Origin: PHBD01 sp964578535
Lineage (GTDB): Bacteria > Desulfobacterota > Syntrophia > Syntrophales > PHBD01
Direction of reading: 5' to 3'
Assembly (NCBI GenBank): GCA_964578535.1
Contig: CAZODI010000007.1
Location: 1 to 64,000, forward strand
Length of the DNA: 64,000 bases
The position numbers and the translations under genes are program-made. Positions 50,720 to 59,608 of the stretch are shown piece by piece. A model generated the notes under the pieces. The model saw nothing but the letters and a program-made list of their open reading frames with translations. It was not told the DNA's origin and searched no databases. Each line of letters begins with the position of its first letter. Within the stretch, counting starts at the first letter, position 1.

Positions 50720-53700
50720 TTATCGGATGAAAACCACCGACATGAGATCGGCCGGTTTTGTCTCCATTTCCTGACGGGCGACCTGAAGGCCCATGAGGAC
50801 GGCCTCCATCGTGTCGACGGGCAGGGAAGAATCGCCGTTCCGGACAATAAGGACGCCGTCGGGGGTGACGGTCGCCGTCAGCCGGGAGGTCATGCCGTTT
50901 GCCGCGGTCAGGGAGAAGGAAACCGACATTTCCGGGGTAGTATTGTCAACCCCGGGCGCCGTCCCGGTCGGTGCCGATGCCGTCCGGGTCAGGGAGATGG
51001 CGGTGCTGCTTTCCCGGACCTCGAAGGTTCCTGCGGGGGCGGGTGCGGATCTTTTGTCCTGCACATAAATCGGCAGGGTGGCCGTCCCGTTCATGGATCC
51101 GGGTGTTGTCGCTCCGCCGGTGAGCAGGGTCGTGGTCGGTCCCGCCGTCCGGATGATCACCGGTGCCAGGAAGGAAGCGGAGGCGAAGAAGATGCGCTCT
51201 TCGCGATGCCGGAGGTCGGCGGTATGCCTGATGTTTTCCCGCGCCGCCTCGATGACGGCCAACGGCGGCCGGATCGTGCCGGGCGGATTCACGGTGCCGG
51301 ACGGATTGACATCGGGCGGGCTCACGGCAACAACGGTGAGGGTGCCGTTGACGAACCCGAGGTTGTAGTTGTTCGACGTCAGGCCGGACGGATCAATGCT
51401 GTAGGTACCGGCCTCGACGGCTCCCTGGCTCGATCCGCCGTAGGCGAGGAGGCCGCCCAGGACGCTGCTGTCTTCCCCGTTGACGAAACCGGCATAGGTG
51501 ACGCCGTTGCCGCCGGAATAGGCCGCTCCGTCGTACAGCTTCCGGTCGTCGTTGGCCGTGACGGTCAGGGGGGCCGGGGTGATGTCCGCCGAGGCGGTGG
51601 CCGTGGAATGCTGGAGCTTGTAGTTGCCGCTGTCCGTACCGTCCAGGGAGATGTCGGTAACGTGGATGGACTTCCCCGTTCCGACGTTCTCGTCGTCGAA
51701 GTCTGCCGTCTGGTTGAAACTGACGCTGTCGCCGTCGATGATGTCCGAAGACGATCCGGTGACCGTGGCTGCCGTGGTTCCGTCGTAGACCTTGTCATTC
51801 CCCGTGTAGCGGACGGTCACGTCCCTGGGAGTGATCGTGATGGTGGAGGTCCCGTCGCCCTTGATGTCGTATCCCTGCTGCCCGGAGTAAAGGCCGCCGA
51901 CGGTAACGGAGTATGTTCCAACGTCTTTGCCCTCGGTTGTGTAGACCGCGGATCCGGAGACCTTGCTTTCGTCGAAGTCGTCCGGTACGTTTGTCCAAGC
52001 GTACGATCCGTTCTTGATGCCGGTGGTTCCGTCGTACACTTTCGTCCTGCCGGCATCGGACAGGACGACGGTGGCGGGTGTCATGAAATTCCGGAGGAGG
52101 GGATAGGTGCAGCCGTCATAGATGCGCCAGGTCTTTCCGGTCTGGCCGGCATCGTCGATATCCCAGCCGGCGGAGGCAAACGTGGCCAGGTTCTTCATCT
52201 CGGCGGTGGTCTTGCCGATGCCGGCGGCGGAGACCGTCCGGCCCGAGGTCTCTATGTCCCAGAAGCTGCCGGTGACCGTGCCGCTGTTCGTCCCCACGAG
52301 CCCGCCGACTTCGGACGTTCCGCTCACCTTGCCGGTGCTGTAGCTGTTCGTGATGGTTCCGCCGGCATCGTTGGTCCCTACGAGTCCTCCCACGGACGCA
52401 TTTCCGGAAACCGTCCCGGTGCTGTAGGTGTCGGCTACCCTGCCGCTGTTCTGTCCGACGAGCCCTCCGACGTTTGATGTCCCGGTCACGCTCCCATTGT
52501 TGAAAGAGCCGGTCACGGTGTTCATGTTCCATCCCGCAACTCCTCCGACCTCCGATGTCCCGGTCACGGTCCCACGGTTGTAACTGTTTTCGATCCTGCC
52601 CCCATTCAATCCCGCGAGCCCCCCGGTTCTTTTGGAACCTGTCACCGTGCCGGTGTTCCAGCTCTCTTCGATGCTGCCGCCCAAGTCGTTTTTCCCTGCG
52701 AGTCCGCCGGCGTCGATGAGGTCGGCATCGGGAAGATTGCGTATCTCCCCGCTGTTGCCGCTCCTGGTGATGGACCCGAAATTCGTGCCGACCAGACCGC
52801 CGATACGGGCCAGGCCGGTCACCGTCCCGGTGTTTTCGCTGCCTGTGATGATCCCTTCGTTCTGTCCCGCGATGCCGCCGCCGTCACCCGTATTGGCGGT
52901 CACCGTTCCGGAATTGCGGCTGTTGATGATTTTTCCGTTGTTGCCTCTGCTGATTCCCGCGATCCCGCCGACAAACATGTCCCCGCTGACCGGGCCGCTG
53001 TTGCTGCTGTCGCGGATCGTCCCCCGATTGTCTCCCACGAGGCCGCCGACATACCCGACGCCCGTCACCTTGCCGTTGCCGTGACTGCTGCCGGTGATGG
53101 TTCCCTCGTTGTATCCCACCAGCCCGCCGGTTCCGTTGTATTCGTCATTCATCGCCGCGGTGCCGTTTACCGTGGCCGTGCTGTAGCTGTTGATCACGTT
53201 CCCGAAGTTGCGTCCGACCAGTGCACCGAGGGATCCCGATCCCGTGATGGTGCCGCCCGACAGGCCGACATTGCGGATCTTGCCGCTTGTCCCGACCGCG
53301 CCGAACAGGCCGCCCGACGACACCTGGCGATTCTTGATGTAGATGTTCGAGATGGTATGGCCCAGCCCTTCGAAGGTGCCGGTATAAGGATTCGCGTCGT
53401 CTCCGATCGGCTTGAAACCGTAACAGACAGAGGGTCTTTCCATGGTTTCGTTCCAGGTATCGGTTACCTTGGCGTCGATGTCGGCACCCAGGGCGTAGTT
53501 TTTCGTGAGATCCCCGTTCATGCCCTGGAGATCGGTCCCGGTGCGGCTGCCCTCGGCGCCCAGGCGGGTAATGACGGTGAAGATCTTCTCCGTGCCCTCG
53601 GAGCCGAGGCGGGTGCGGAGGTTTTCGCCCTCGGGGAGATAGACCCTGGCATTGATAAAATAATCCGCCGCGGTCCCGTTGATGACGCCGTCTTTCGCCC

Positions 53701-55000
53701 CCTGGCCGTACTCCAGGGTGAGTTTGGCCGTTCCGGAGCCGTAGAGCTCCTTGTTGATCTCGATGTTGCGGTCGGCGGAGAGGGTGAGGGTGTTTCCTGA
53801 CCAGGTGATGGGATCGTTGACGAAGATGTCGCCGTTGCCCTCGGCGGCGCCGTCGGAGCTCCGGATCGTGAGGCTGGTGTTGGCCAGGGCTGCGGTCGCC
53901 GCGGCGCCGGTCATGTCACCGCCGCTTTCGGCGATGGTGAAGTCCCGGGGATCGATGAGCCAGAGGCCCGTGGCGCCGCTCTCGGCCCGGGTGGTGACCC
54001 GGGCATCGTCCTTGACGGTCACCGTGGCCGCGGAGGTCTCGATGAATCCCCCGTCGCCGCCATTGGGGGCGGAGGCGTCGAGGGTTCCGCCGACGACCAC
54101 GGTTCCCCGGTCCCCGTCGGCCAGGAGGAGGATCCGGCCGGAGCGGTTCTCCAGGGTCCTGGCCTCGATGACGCCGGAGTGGTTCACCACGGCCCGGGTG
54201 AGCTCGCCGGCGGCCATGGCCGAGAGGATCACCGTCCCGCCGTCGGCCCGGATCAGCCCCCCGTTCTCGATGAGGGCATCCACGGCCCCCTGGGGGATGG
54301 TGAAGCTGATGAGGCGGTCCCCGGCAAAGTCGAGGTTCACCCTGTCCCCGGCGGCCATGGCCACCATGCCGTTGACGGCGTCAATCTCTCCGGTGTAGGA
54401 GATGGCCGGGGAGAGGAAGGCGACATAGCCGCCGTCGTCGGCGGTGATCTTCCCCTCGTTGACGATGCGGCCGGTCGTCCCGGAAGCGGCAAAGGCATGG
54501 TTTCCGGCCAGGAAGTTCTCGTCGGTGATGTTGAGGGTGGAGGCCACGAGTCCGCCGACATTGACCTGGGCGGTGGGACTGAAGTAGATGCCCGCGGGAT
54601 TGACGAGGAAGACCTGGCCGTTGGCGGAGAGGCGGCCGTAGATCTGGCTGGGGGTCTGGTCGAGGACCCGGTTGAGGGCGACGCTGGAGGACCCGGGCTG
54701 CCGGAAGGTGACGGAGGCGTCGCGGCCGATGTTGAAGGTGTTCCAGTAGGCGATCAGGCGTTCGGTCTGCTGGGTGACGGTCATGGAGGAGCCGGTCTGG
54801 GCGATGCTGCCCTGGCCGGAGACGATCTGTCCGCCCGTGGGGAGGGCATTGGAATCGAGGGCACAGGCCGGGGCGGATCCCGCCGCAATCATGAAAAAAA
54901 CCAGCGCCGGAAGGAACGATCCGGTACCGATGCCCTGTCTCCTGCCGGCCGCGGGAGTGGCCGTCTTCTTCCTGCCGATGTGCATAAGATGTCGTTTCAT
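50720..55000 (-). CDS. TpsA-type filamentous-haemagglutinin-like exoprotein
   Basis: 1426 residues from ATG 55000 (AAAGGAA upstream). Long signal peptide, then the TPS secretion domain (about 48-300) with GQIVSGQGSIAQTG, WNTFNIGRDASVTF and VNPAGIYFSPTAQVNVGG; the usual NPNG is NPAG. The middle (about 650-1000) holds about a dozen GLUG repeats such as GGLVGTNSGTVTGS. Then come MBG/YDG modules (KVYDGTTAATVTGS, KLYDGAAYSGGN) and a non-repetitive C-terminus. Expected to be secreted through the adjacent TpsB and to work as an adhesin or matrix protein. No contact-dependent toxin tip is recognisable. Confidence 0.9.
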   Translation of the reverse strand: MKRHLMHIGRKKTATPAAGRRQGIGTGSFLPALVFFMIAAGSAPACALDSNALPTGGQIVSGQGSIAQTGSSMTVTQQTERLIAYWNTFNIGRDASVTFRQPGSSSVALNRVLDQTPSQIYGRLSANGQVFLVNPAGIYFSPTAQVNVGGLVASTLNITDENFLAGNHAFAASGTTGRIVNEGKITADDGGYVAFLSPAISYTGEIDAVNGMVAMAAGDRVNLDFAGDRLISFTIPQGAVDALIENGGLIRADGGTVILSAMAAGELTRAVVNHSGVIEARTLENRSGRILLLADGDRGTVVVGGTLDASAPNGGDGGFIETSAATVTVKDDARVTTRAESGATGLWLIDPRDFTIAESGGDMTGAAATAALANTSLTIRSSDGAAEGNGDIFVNDPITWSGNTLTLSADRNIEINKELYGSGTAKLTLEYGQGAKDGVINGTAADYFINARVYLPEGENLRTRLGSEGTEKIFTVITRLGAEGSRTGTDLQGMNGDLTKNYALGADIDAKVTDTWNETMERPSVCYGFKPIGDDANPYTGTFEGLGHTISNIYIKNRQVSSGGLFGAVGTSGKIRNVGLSGGTITGSGSLGALVGRNFGNVINSYSTATVNGTAAMNDEYNGTGGLVGYNEGTITGSSHGNGKVTGVGYVGGLVGDNRGTIRDSSNSGPVSGDMFVGGIAGISRGNNGKIINSRNSGTVTANTGDGGGIAGQNEGIITGSENTGTVTGLARIGGLVGTNFGSITRSGNSGEIRNLPDADLIDAGGLAGKNDLGGSIEESWNTGTVTGSKRTGGLAGLNGGRIENSYNRGTVTGTSEVGGVAGWNMNTVTGSFNNGSVTGTSNVGGLVGQNSGRVADTYSTGTVSGNASVGGLVGTNDAGGTITNSYSTGKVSGTSEVGGLVGTNSGTVTGSFWDIETSGRTVSAAGIGKTTAEMKNLATFASAGWDIDDAGQTGKTWRIYDGCTYPLLRNFMTPATVVLSDAGRTKVYDGTTGIKNGSYAWTNVPDDFDESKVSGSAVYTTEGKDVGTYSVTVGGLYSGQQGYDIKGDGTSTITITPRDVTVRYTGNDKVYDGTTAATVTGSSSDIIDGDSVSFNQTADFDDENVGTGKSIHVTDISLDGTDSGNYKLQHSTATASADITPAPLTVTANDDRKLYDGAAYSGGNGVTYAGFVNGEDSSVLGGLLAYGGSSQGAVEAGTYSIDPSGLTSNNYNLGFVNGTLTVVAVSPPDVNPSGTVNPPGTIRPPLAVIEAARENIRHTADLRHREERIFFASASFLAPVIIRTAGPTTTLLTGGATTPGSMNGTATLPIYVQDKRSAPAPAGTFEVRESSTAISLTRTASAPTGTAPGVDNTTPEMSVSFSLTAANGMTSRLTATVTPDGVLIVRNGDSSLPVDTMEAVLMGLQVARQEMETKPADLMSVVFIR

Positions 55001-55010
55001 GTCGTTTCCT

Positions 55011-56753
55011 TTAGAAAAAGAGCATGAACTCAAGGCCGAAGCGGCCGTTCGAGTCGAGGTTCTCGGCATCCAGTCCGGTGGAGCTGCGCCCGTCGTTTTC
55101 GCCGATCCTGTGTGCGTAGTAGGCGCGCAGGCTGTACAGGCCGGATTTTCCAACCTGGAACCCGAGGCCGGCGCCGGAGAGCCGGTATTCGTTCTTGCCG
55201 GTCGCGTTTGTGACGGCCCCCGGCCAGAGATCCTTGTAGAGCCGGATCCAGCCGGTATCGATGAACCCGATGAACTGTGCGGCGGCCCAGGGAGGCATGA
55301 ACGGCAAGGCCAGGCGGGTCTCGAATGTGAGGATGTGCCCCTCCGATCCGCAGGCCTCCAGCCCCGAATAGGCACGGACGCCGGAATCGCCGCCGAGGTG
55401 GAACTGATGCGCGGCGTCGAGATTGTCCGAGGCGAATTGCCCCCGAACCCATCCGAAGAGGGAGACCAGGCGGTTCAGGTTCTGGAGGCGTGACAGCGAA
55501 TAGCTCAGCTTGAAGGCCCCGCCGGCTGCTCCTGGGCCTGCGCCATCGCTGGATTCGTCATCGGTGTTTCCCGACAGGTCCGCACGGGTCCCCGACACCG
55601 AGAGCAGGGCGTCCGTCCGTCCGCCGCCCCGGAAGGCGTCGGCGAGGTTGCCCGACAGGAAAAGGGCCGCCGAGGATACCCGCCTGTCGCTGATGTTGAC
55701 GCCGGCGGCCTCCGATCCCAGGATCTGGTGCTCCAGTTCCAGTCCCGTCCGGACGTCGGCGCCGCGGGAACGGAGCAGGGGATATTCGATCTTCGCGCCG
55801 ATGACATCACCCCGGAATTTCATGTCGAGGGATGCAAATTCTTCCCCGGGCTGGCCGGCCAAGCCGATATAGGACAGGGTTCCGTTCCATCCCGTCGATC
55901 CGAAAGGGACGCTGTAATAGACGGCGGCCCCGATCGAACGTTCGGCACCCATCACGAGGAGTCTGATTCTGTCTCCGATTCCCAGGGGATCGTTGGCGGC
56001 AATCATGCCGAAGCCTTGCACTGTTCCGGTAAACCGTGAGCCGAAGCTGTTGCCGGCCAGAGATCTCTGGAAGATCGGCCCTTCGGAGGCATGGACGACG
56101 ATCCGGGTTGTGCCGGGTGTCTCCGCCGGTTCCAGGGAGACCCGGGCGTTGATGCCGGGCAGATCGTTCATGAGCAGGGCCGCCCGCTCGATGTCCTCCA
56201 TCCGGGCGGAGCCGTCCGCCGGCAGGGACCGTTCGACAATCCCCTGCAGGAGGGTGGGGCGGATCCGGTGGGGGCCCTGCATGTCGATCCGGACCTGCCC
56301 GTCGAAACGCCCGGCGAGGATGGCAATCTCGACGATGCCCTCGGTGATGTCCTGTCGGGGAAGGTACGCCCGGGCCAGGAACAGCTCTTTTTTTTCCCGG
56401 AGGTAATTGGTGACGAGGGCAGCCGCCCGCTGCAGATCGGTCATGCCCAGTTGCTTCCCGATGCTGTCTTTGACCAGGGCCTGCAACTCGGCCTCCGGGA
56501 CAATTCCTGTGCCGCCGGTGAAACGGAACTCCCTGACCAGGACCCTGATCCCCGAATCCTTTTCGGGGCCTTCCTTGGCTTTCTTCTCCCGCTCCACAGC
56601 GGGCGGCGGCTGGCGGTCCGGAACGGGTGAAACGGACTGCTTCCATTCCTTGAGCAGCGTTCCGGGATCGGGGGGAGAAACGGCGGCTGCCGTGCCGCAC
56701 AGCAGGGTGACAACCAGGACCGGGCACAGAAAAAGGGATGGCAAACGTTTCAT
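55011..56753 (-). CDS. TpsB outer-membrane transporter (ShlB/FhaC family)
   Basis: 580 residues. Signal peptide about 1-24 (LFLCPVLVVTLLCGTAAA), a Pro/Lys-rich linker, POTRA domains (about 70-230), then a 16-strand barrel. The conserved VRGY motif of the plug loop is GDSGVRAYSGLE here (about 455), with Ala in place of Gly. Secretes the TpsA protein encoded 10 bases downstream. Barrel ends LEFMLFF, an outer-membrane-type C-terminus. First gene of the surface operon. Confidence 0.92.
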   Translation of the reverse strand: MKRLPSLFLCPVLVVTLLCGTAAAVSPPDPGTLLKEWKQSVSPVPDRQPPPAVEREKKAKEGPEKDSGIRVLVREFRFTGGTGIVPEAELQALVKDSIGKQLGMTDLQRAAALVTNYLREKKELFLARAYLPRQDITEGIVEIAILAGRFDGQVRIDMQGPHRIRPTLLQGIVERSLPADGSARMEDIERAALLMNDLPGINARVSLEPAETPGTTRIVVHASEGPIFQRSLAGNSFGSRFTGTVQGFGMIAANDPLGIGDRIRLLVMGAERSIGAAVYYSVPFGSTGWNGTLSYIGLAGQPGEEFASLDMKFRGDVIGAKIEYPLLRSRGADVRTGLELEHQILGSEAAGVNISDRRVSSAALFLSGNLADAFRGGGRTDALLSVSGTRADLSGNTDDESSDGAGPGAAGGAFKLSYSLSRLQNLNRLVSLFGWVRGQFASDNLDAAHQFHLGGDSGVRAYSGLEACGSEGHILTFETRLALPFMPPWAAAQFIGFIDTGWIRLYKDLWPGAVTNATGKNEYRLSGAGLGFQVGKSGLYSLRAYYAHRIGENDGRSSTGLDAENLDSNGRFGLEFMLFF

Positions 56754-57053
56754 AAAGGTTCTTTCTTGCAGGCATGCCTGCAGCGGGTGAAGTCCACTCC
56801 GCGGGGCGCGGGCGCCGCGAGTATCCGGATGTTGAATGGTCGGGATGACGGGGAAGGCTGGAATATGTCGGGACGACAGATAGGATGAAACCGGAAGGGG
56901 GACAACGCTTGATAAACTTGTATGGAACTCTTATTCGGTTTAGGTATTAAGAGGTTGCCGTTTCCTTGTAAAAGTGGATGAAATACAGGACCTCTTTCGG
57001 TATCGTGGTTGCGTTTCCGAAATTGCTGAAGATAAGGAGGCCGGATCCCGCCG
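56754..57053. other. Divergent intergenic region before the surface operon
   Basis: 300 bases, no gene seen. It must hold promoters for the minus-strand tpsB and plus-strand hydrolase genes; a plausible -35 TTGATA lies near 56909 on the plus strand but no clear -10 follows. Confidence 0.5.
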
Positions 57054-57854
57054 ATGCAATCGCGGTATTTTGAGATCTCTGTTCACGGCCGTCACCTGGC
57101 GGTCCAGGCTGTCGGGCCGGCAGGCGCATCCCGGGAAAGATCGGCACAGGCACTCCTGTTTCTCCACGAAGGCCTGGGCAGCATCGGCCAGTGGCGGGAC
57201 TTCCCGGATGCCCTTTGCGCCCGGACGGGAACGGCGGGATTCGTCTACGACCGCCTCGGACACGGCCGCTCCGATCCGCTTCCCGCTCCCCGGACGGTCC
57301 GCTATCTCCACGACGAGGCCCTGGACGTCCTGCCGGCGGTGCTGCATGCACTGGACTTGGACCGGCCGGTCCTCGTGGGACACAGCGACGGCGGAACCAT
57401 CGCCCTCCTCTTTGCAGCGGAATATCCGGATCGGGTCCGGGGGGTGATCACCGAGGCGGCCCACGTCTTCGTCGAAGAGGAGACCATCCGGGGAATCCGG
57501 GAGGCCGTCGAGCTCTACCGGACCACGGACCTGCGGGAGCGGATGGCCCGCTATCACGGCGACAAGGTGGATGCGGTCTTCTCCGGCTGGGCGGATACCT
57601 GGCTCTCGGCGGAGTTCCGGCACTGGAACGTCGAATCCTTCCTGCCCCGGGTTTCCTGTCCGCTCCTGGTCATCCAGGGAGCCGACGACCGGTACGGGAC
57701 GCCGGCCCAGGTGGAGGCCATCGTCCGGCAGGCCGCCGGCCCGGCGGAGGTGCTTCTGCTTCCCGGCTGCGGCCATGTTCCCCATCAGCAGGCCCGCGAC
57801 CGGGTCCTCCCGGCCATGGTCCGGTTCATTGGATCGCTTGCCGGGCCGGCCTGA
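57054..57854 (+). CDS. Alpha/beta hydrolase
   Basis: 266 residues. LLFLHEGLGSIGQWRDFP has Glu in the oxyanion HG position (HEG). The nucleophile elbow is GHSDGG (Ser about 105), acid in QGADDR (about 218), His in GCGHVPH (about 243). Sequence pattern HEGLGS and GHSDGG occurs in carboxylesterase/epoxide-type members. Ribosome site AAGGAGG lies 12 bases before ATG 57054. Distinct from the hydrolase at 46735. Confidence 0.85.
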   Translation: MQSRYFEISVHGRHLAVQAVGPAGASRERSAQALLFLHEGLGSIGQWRDFPDALCARTGTAGFVYDRLGHGRSDPLPAPRTVRYLHDEALDVLPAVLHALDLDRPVLVGHSDGGTIALLFAAEYPDRVRGVITEAAHVFVEEETIRGIREAVELYRTTDLRERMARYHGDKVDAVFSGWADTWLSAEFRHWNVESFLPRVSCPLLVIQGADDRYGTPAQVEAIVRQAAGPAEVLLLPGCGHVPHQQARDRVLPAMVRFIGSLAGPA

Positions 57855-57980
57855 CGCCTCCAATGGGGAGAGTACCTCCCCCGCCGGGAAGATAGTTGAA
57901 CTTCATGAAGAATTGGTGATATAAAGAACCACCCTGATACAATCCACCTCAGAGTCCTTTGCAGACCGAAGGAGAGTCCC

Positions 57981-59291
57981 ATGACCGGGCCGTGTCGACC
58001 GCCTTGCAGATTTCTCCTGACCTGCCTGATCCTTGCCCTGGGAATGACCGCCTGTGCTCAGGTCAAGGTGAACACCCTCCCGTCCCCGCCACCCACGGCC
58101 AAACTTCGGGTCTTCTTCCTGCCGGTCTCCGACGCCCTTTCCGGCAGGCTGCACTGGGCGATGTCCCACAATCAATACGCGGAAAACATGGCCCGGCCGC
58201 TGGTGCGATTCCTGCGAGCCACGGGGATTTACGAGATCGTTCCCCAGGGTGACGTGGATGCTGTCCTGGAGGGGCGGAGCACCGAGGACATTCTGTGGCA
58301 GCGCAGAGACTGGGAATTCGCCAGAAGGGTCGGCCGGGCTCTCCACGCTGATTATATCGTCATCACCCGCCGGGGTTTCCAGGGATTTTTCTTCTTCCAG
58401 ACGCTCTGGATCAATCTCGAGACGGGCAAGGTCTTCGAGAGCAAGGACCATCCAGGAACGTTCCTGCAGGGAAGGAGTCATCGGGACGAATTCCAGAAGA
58501 TCGTCCGCCAGACCTACAGAGAGGTCTTTCAGCAGGCCAAGGGAGACCTCCTGGCCACGGCAATCCGGAAGGGCCGGACCATGGAGCGGATGGGGCCGCC
58601 GGGGATGCCGGCCGTGCCCGTGACCGAAGCGAGGCCGGAGAAAGAGCCGCCCGCGGAAACTCCCGCGGCCGTGGCAGCGGCACCCAAGAGGGTACCGCCG
58701 GACAGGCCGAGAAAAGTGCTGAGGCCGAGGGAGAAGACGCCTTTGCCCCCTGAGCCGGTCGTGGAGGCGAAGAAGCCGTCTTCGCCTCCCTCCGGGGTTC
58801 CCGCGATGACGGATCGGCAACAGCCGACCGCCGAGCAGGCCATGCGAACCCGCGAACGGATGCCCATGATGCAGTCCGCCCTGGAGCCCGGAAAAACGCG
58901 CCTGGTCGTCTACGATCTGGAGACGACACAGCCCATGCAGATTGCCGGCCTGATCCTCACGGAGGCCCTCCGGGAAGAGATTCTGAAGCTCGGTTCTTTC
59001 GATCTGGTCAATCGGGAAGACCTGACCCGGGCCATGGATGAGCTGAAGCTCCAGCAGTCCGGCCTGGTCCAGGAAAAGGACGCCGTGAAGATGGGCCGCT
59101 GGCTGGCGGCGAGGCAGTCCGTCACGGGCCGTCTCGGATCTCTGGGAAGCACGACGGTCCTGCAGACGAAACGGACCGACATCGAGACGATGGGAACGCT
59201 CTCTGCCGGTTCCCTCAAGGCCCCGGTCGGCCGGGAAGAGGATCTTCTCAACGAACTTCCGGACCTGGCAAAGAAAATCACGCAGAAGTAG
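57981..59291 (+). CDS. Lipoprotein with CsgG/FlgO-like domains and a Pro-rich linker
   Basis: 436 residues. Lipoprotein signal with lipobox LGMTAC (Cys about 25), so outer-membrane anchored is likely. An N-terminal domain (about 40-195) and a C-terminal domain (about 300-436) both contain strands of the CsgG/TolB-N type (for example EIVPQGDVDAVLEG and FDLVNREDLTRAMDELKLQQSG). They are joined by a long Pro/Ala/Glu-rich linker (about 210-290). CsgG-type proteins assist secretion or envelope assembly. Family assignment is by pattern only. Confidence 0.7.
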   Translation: MTGPCRPPCRFLLTCLILALGMTACAQVKVNTLPSPPPTAKLRVFFLPVSDALSGRLHWAMSHNQYAENMARPLVRFLRATGIYEIVPQGDVDAVLEGRSTEDILWQRRDWEFARRVGRALHADYIVITRRGFQGFFFFQTLWINLETGKVFESKDHPGTFLQGRSHRDEFQKIVRQTYREVFQQAKGDLLATAIRKGRTMERMGPPGMPAVPVTEARPEKEPPAETPAAVAAAPKRVPPDRPRKVLRPREKTPLPPEPVVEAKKPSSPPSGVPAMTDRQQPTAEQAMRTRERMPMMQSALEPGKTRLVVYDLETTQPMQIAGLILTEALREEILKLGSFDLVNREDLTRAMDELKLQQSGLVQEKDAVKMGRWLAARQSVTGRLGSLGSTTVLQTKRTDIETMGTLSAGSLKAPVGREEDLLNELPDLAKKITQK

Positions 59292-59608
59292 CCTGTAAAG
59301 ACCCGTTATCCGAAACCATTCCCGGGCTGCGCCGGCGGCCCGGGTGCGATTCGCGCTCTTCATCCCGCTCCCGTTGCCTCCCGTGCGCCCTCACCGCTCC
59401 GGCTTGGAGCCGGCATTTCTCATCCATTCACAGAGTTGTTTCAAAAACGGATTTTCGGAGGGGGATATCCGGCCGAAAATCCCGAAAAATAAAGATGGAA
59501 AGGAGGTGATCCTGAACAGGCCGCCGGAAAGCGGCTGTCCGCGAAGCTCGGGTTGCCACCAGGGGAACCGGAAAAGAGGACATCTTTTTTTCCGCAAAAG
59601 GAGGGATT
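59292..59608 (+). other. Leader region of the CoA-transferase genes
   Basis: 317 bases. Holds AAAGGAGGTGATCC (59499-59512), which is exactly complementary to the usual 16S rRNA 3' end, followed by a bulged hairpin with GCCGC/GCGGC core (about 59516-59539). No standard start codon follows the first motif at a useful distance; CTG 59512 would be the only one. The CoA-transferase has its own site (AAAAGGAGG) at about 59597. Confidence 0.6.

Noticed and set aside
59505..59575. c-di-GMP (GEMM) riboswitch in the CoA-transferase leader
   Set aside because: A GAAA-like loop and a GCGAAGC segment resemble parts of GEMM, but the conserved CAAAC and GACGCAAAGC core is missing and pairing does not fit.
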